The position numbers and the translations under genes were made by a program. From positions 62,001 through 126,000 of the forward strand of contig QANT01008764.1 of NCBI GenBank assembly GCA_003254885.1: a DNA stretch of 64,000 nt, written 5' to 3'. The DNA is from Purshia tridentata. Its lineage: Eukaryota; Streptophyta; Magnoliopsida; Rosales; Rosaceae. Below the pieces are notes generated by a model, which was not told the origin of the DNA, ran no database searches, and worked only from the letters and a program-made list of their open reading frames with translations. This document shows, in pieces, positions 60,451 to 64,000 of this stretch. Position 1 is the first letter of the stretch, and the number at the start of each line of letters is the position of its first letter.

Positions 60451-61447
60451 TCCTGGAATATCTATTCAATTCCCTGATGACGCGATTTGTAACAAGAAAA
60501 GAACAGAAAGTCTGCTATAAATATCTCCGTTGTATTGTGCTTAATATGTTTGAATAGAACATTGTGGTGTTAATACTTCACAAAACGAATAAATGATTGT
60601 ACACCTGACATGGAAACATATCAGGTAAAGAACATTGTAAATAAAATTGACTGTTTTAGATTCAGACTCTGCTCACTGCATGACAACGCCCTCATCTCTC
60701 TCATATGGATTGACTGAGCTCTTGGCATTGGACAAGGAGGTGGCTGATTCCCATGAAGGATCGGATTGTAAATTTCAATGTGTTAGCAATTTAATGCTTT
60801 TGTTGCAACAATAATTTTTAAAGCCCTAGAGACATAGTGGAATCTCTAGGAAGAAAGGTTTAACATTTGACGAAAAATATGGGGAAATCGATCACTCCAA
60901 ACCCAATATCCCTTGCTAAGGATGGTGGCAAACCCATCATCTATCTTCAATGAGCAATTAAAATACAAAACACCTGAGGTTTTGGATTATGCTTGCCCTC
61001 TTTAACACAAAGGGCTTTTGAAAAGGAAGTCTTGTTAAGTTCACTGTTCTCCAGTCATGACTTAGCGATGCCTTTCGTTTTCATCACATACTTCTACCAA
61101 AGATAGAGGAAGGATTGGAACGTTGCAAATAGTGCAACCGGAAATAAATTTTGGAAAAAGCAGAATATTTTGGGCAGAGTTGCTTGTGCGTTGGACAAAA
61201 ACCAAAGTTGATAACTTTGTATTAAGCCATGCGTGAATAAAAAAATTGATCCACTTACAGAACTGAAACTCGAAGGAAAAAAAAAAAGACATCCATACTT
61301 TATCGCCTTGACAAATCTTGTAAACTAAAAAGTTTGAGCAGCCACTCCCACTTTACATCCAGATAGTAATAAAACTCATCGAAGTCAAGACTTAACTTCC
61401 CTCCAACAGTTGATCCGCAAAAGGGGTTTAGTTTAAAAACTGGAAAT
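60451..61447. other. Convergent 3' flank between WSS1B and IBR5
   Basis: 3' UTRs of the two convergent genes and spacer. A TATCAG-flanked and T/A-rich region with no recognisable coding sequence on either strand. Confidence 0.5.
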
Positions 61448-63397
61448 TCAAGAACTATCCATTGGAATATCACTAGCATTTGAATTTTGTGGATTGGCAT
61501 TGAAAGGGCTTCCTGAGATATTATCTTGAGTCTGGCCAGCTCCAAATGTAAACTCCTGTGGAGGAATATCTAAGGTAGGCCGGGAAAAAATGGAGGTGGC
61601 GCCGACATTGTTGAATGCAGGGATAAGAACTGGATCAGTAGCTCTTGGGAAGCCAAAGCTAAATGAAGGTGCAGCTACTGGTGGGAAGGCCAGCAGGGTT
61701 GGGTTGTTATTATCAATTGATCCAAATATCTTCTCCTCATACTCCTGCAGTTGCCGGTAATAAGCTACATCCATGAACACAAATGGAAGTCAGATATCTA
61801 TAACTTTTTGAAACAAGTGGACAATACCCTCATGCATGACACAGAAACAATGTAATGAAGACCGGAACAACAACTGGATCCTACCCTGCCATTTAAGGCT
61901 GGATATGTCTTTGGGGGGTGGGAACAAACATAAGGAGAGGAGGAGGAACCTTTTTTCCTTAAATAAAAAAGTGCAAAGCAAAAAAACTTGAAGTCCTAGA
62001 TTCAACCTTAATGGAAATTAACTACATAATGTGAAAATGGTTAATGTTTTCTATTAAATTAGACTTGGGTGTCTTCATCCCAGAATACAGAGATTTAATC
62101 TTCTGATCTCTGTAGTTTTCTAACAATTATAATTCGATGCACTTGTCATTCAAAGTTCAAACAATTCATGACTCAAACTTATTTTCAATTGTCCACAATT
62201 CAAAACAGGCAGCAGAAGAATGAAAGAACTGTTGTTTATTTAGGATGGCAAGAAGATTTTAACTCCTCCTAACATTTGGAAAAAGAGAGTGAAAGTAAAA
62301 GGAAAGATATCCAACCCCCAAAAAGGGCAGCAAGTTTTCAAGATTACTTCATGGGGACATAAAAATTTAAAAGAGACATATACTGGAAAGTTTGTCTAAG
62401 GACCCTAGACAAGTATAAGTGCTGAACATGCAGAAGTCCCATCTAGATGAAACATGGAAAAACAGGGTGAAAAAAGTATCTACCCATCACAATCACCCCA
62501 CCGGACCAGATCAAACAATTGCATCCCACTACAGTCAACAATATCAGCATTTATCTTTCTCTATACAATCACACTAGTTTCTAAAATCCTTGGCTTGAAA
62601 CATGACATTCATTACTCCAATTCCATTTATGTTCCAGTATCTAAACAGATTATTCAATTGCACGCTCCCTTTAAGATAGATGAAACAGATTCACCAAAAA
62701 TGTGCATACCTTCAGTTAATTCAACAGCTGGTCTTCGTTCTTTCACCCACTGGAAACTCGGTGCAAGTCTCCATCCTCTGGATTTCATCAAATAAGCTAT
62801 TACAATAGCTGGAGACCTGTCAGAAAGAGCATAAATATAAATCTCATAAAATAAACAAGAGAAATTATCTCCTACCATTAAACTATAGTAGAACCAAAAG
62901 GCTGGTGGCCAAGCAATATATTAATTGCATGTTGGCGATATGATGCGCTCTTTAGAAGGCACTCTAGAGTTGACGTGTGTGTAAGCCAGTAAAAGCGTAT
63001 GGATATACCCAGAAAGTGATGGAAATATAAAAAGAGAAAAACGTGATTTTCAGTAGTTCACCTATTTTTTCCTGACATGCAGTGCACTAAAACACGAGCT
63101 TTGTCCCTTTCACATTGCTCTGCAAGATCAAGCACAGTTAATCAACACTGAGATTAAATTAAGAAATCAATATTATTGAAATATCCTTATGAGCCAAATA
63201 TCATTAAAACAATTCCCAGAATCAAAACCATATAAAGAACTGGAATACTTTAATAAACATACATGAATTCATTATGCACAAAAAAGGAAGTACACACCTA
63301 AAAATTGATTTGCATCCTCAAATGACAAAGTTTTGTCATCTTCGAGGTAGTGGTAGGTGAAGGAGTTCTTGTAGAGATTTTGACAAGAAGGTACCGT
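61448..63397 (-). CDS. IBR5: Dual-specificity phosphatase IBR5 (3' part)
   Basis: Four exons (complement, 5' to 3'): 63298-63397, 63062-63119, 62710-62816, 61448-61764, in phase; about 192 C-terminal residues, with the 5' exons beyond the right edge. The sequence runs TVPSCQNLYKNSFTYH, DKTLSFEDANQFL, then the catalytic P-loop VHCMSGKNRSP with its Cys and Arg, then AYLMKSRGWRLAPSFQWVKE and YYRQLQEYEEKIFGS, and a Phe/Pro/Asn-rich tail ending MDSS. IBR5 is a MAPK phosphatase (acts on MPK12) that tunes auxin and ABA responses and works with HSP90/SGT1-linked TIR1 signalling. The intron beyond 63397 contains a tandem duplication. The N-terminal zinc-binding region typical of IBR5 is not in the window. 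Confidence 0.93.
61765..62709 (-). other. Long intron of IBR5
   Basis: A 945-base intron between the P-loop exon region and the last exon. No coding sequence is recognised inside. Confidence 0.7.
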
Positions 63398-63486
63398 CTG
63401 CATATTCGGGGAAACAATTACATAAGAATGGGAAACCTCAAATAGTTGAAGACTGACTAACTTACTATTTCAAAAAAACCAATACA

Positions 63487-63840
63487 TATATATATATATA
63501 TATATATACACAAGACAGTTTTCACACATTGTATGTTAATTCTTAAAATACGTCATAAAAAACAACCTGAGGACCGTGTTAGTTCAGGTAAAGTAGTAAA
63601 TCATTAATTCATTATCCAGGTCCAAACCTATTCGTAACCCTAAACACAGCCATCATCTACCTAATATATATATATATATATATACACACAAGACAGTTTT
63701 CACACATTGTATGTTAATTCTTAAAATACGTCATAAAAAACAACCTCAGGACCGTGTTAGTTCAGGTAAAGTAGTAAATCATTAATTCATTATCCAGGTC
63801 CAAATCTATTCGTAACCCTAAACACAGCCATCATCTACCT
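63487..63840. repeat. 178-bp tandem duplication with TA microsatellites in an IBR5 intron
   Basis: Two head-to-tail copies with a period of 178 bases (caagacag at 63511 and again at 63689; catcatctacct ending at 63662 and 63840). Each starts with a (TA)n tract. Only a few bases differ (for example cctgagg against cctcagg), so the duplication is recent or an assembly duplication. Confidence 0.8.
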
Positions 63841-64000
63841 TTCTTAGTTAAAGCACAAATCTTCCACTGCAGATGAGTTAACCATCTTGTCCTTGATTGA
63901 TGCTACTATTTACTTCTCCATGTTTCACTCATCTATCTCAAAATCAACTCAACTACATTAACCTAATAGACATACTTAAATCAAAAGCATTCAATTTAAG

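Overview
This is nuclear DNA of a flowering plant. Genes are split by GT-AG introns (with two GC-AG exceptions), spacers are long and AT-rich, and the genes belong to plant families: ERF repressor, GDSL lipases, a plant-type LpxB and IBR5. Several products recall Rosaceae proteins, but that is memory, not a search; core eudicot is the safe call. Two single N bases mark assembly weak points (49897, 55900).

Layout. Positions 1-3130 carry the 3' half of a CCCH zinc-finger gene (+). A gene desert follows to 10.8 kb, holding hAT-like non-autonomous transposon remnants and an isolated GC-rich promoter-like island. An intronless EAR-type ERF repressor lies at 10.83-11.51 kb (+). A small unrecognised membrane-type protein (14.6-17.3 kb, +) has an intron with a tandem duplication, one copy of which holds a scrap of plastid 16S rDNA. 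Two tandem acid lipases (18.3-23.6 kb, +) share identical exon lengths for exons 2-9. A small basic protein (24.3-24.6 kb, -) precedes a P5-type protein disulfide isomerase (25.8-29.0 kb, +), which converges on ZW10 (29.9-35.1 kb, -). Then come an intronless cysteine-motif protein (36.7-37.3 kb, -), an intronless DIM1/U5-15kD paralogue (38.1-38.6 kb, +), two tandem GDSL lipases (39.5-45.6 kb, -), mitochondrial-type lipid-A-disaccharide synthase LPXB (48.3-51.1 kb, +), a secreted acidic protein (52.1-52.4 kb, +), a five-exon mitochondrial pyruvate carrier paralogue with very short exons (53.9-55.0 kb, +), a UBL-WLM-PUB metalloprotease (56.9-60.5 kb, +), and the 3' part of the phosphatase IBR5 (61.4 kb to beyond the right edge, -).

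The genes form no operon-like pathway; they are ordinary neighbours with individual promoters. Two pairs (PDIL2-3/ZW10 and LPXB/IBR5) are also neighbours in Arabidopsis as I recall it (At2g32920/At2g32900; At2g04560/At2g04550), so this looks like conserved microsynteny with later insertions. No CRISPR array, prokaryotic operon, retrovirus-like element or rRNA gene array was seen. The most unusual items are the diverged pyruvate carrier, the EPDPD repeats in the WLM protease, the organellar DNA scrap in the intron, and two GC-AG introns in adjacent genes.
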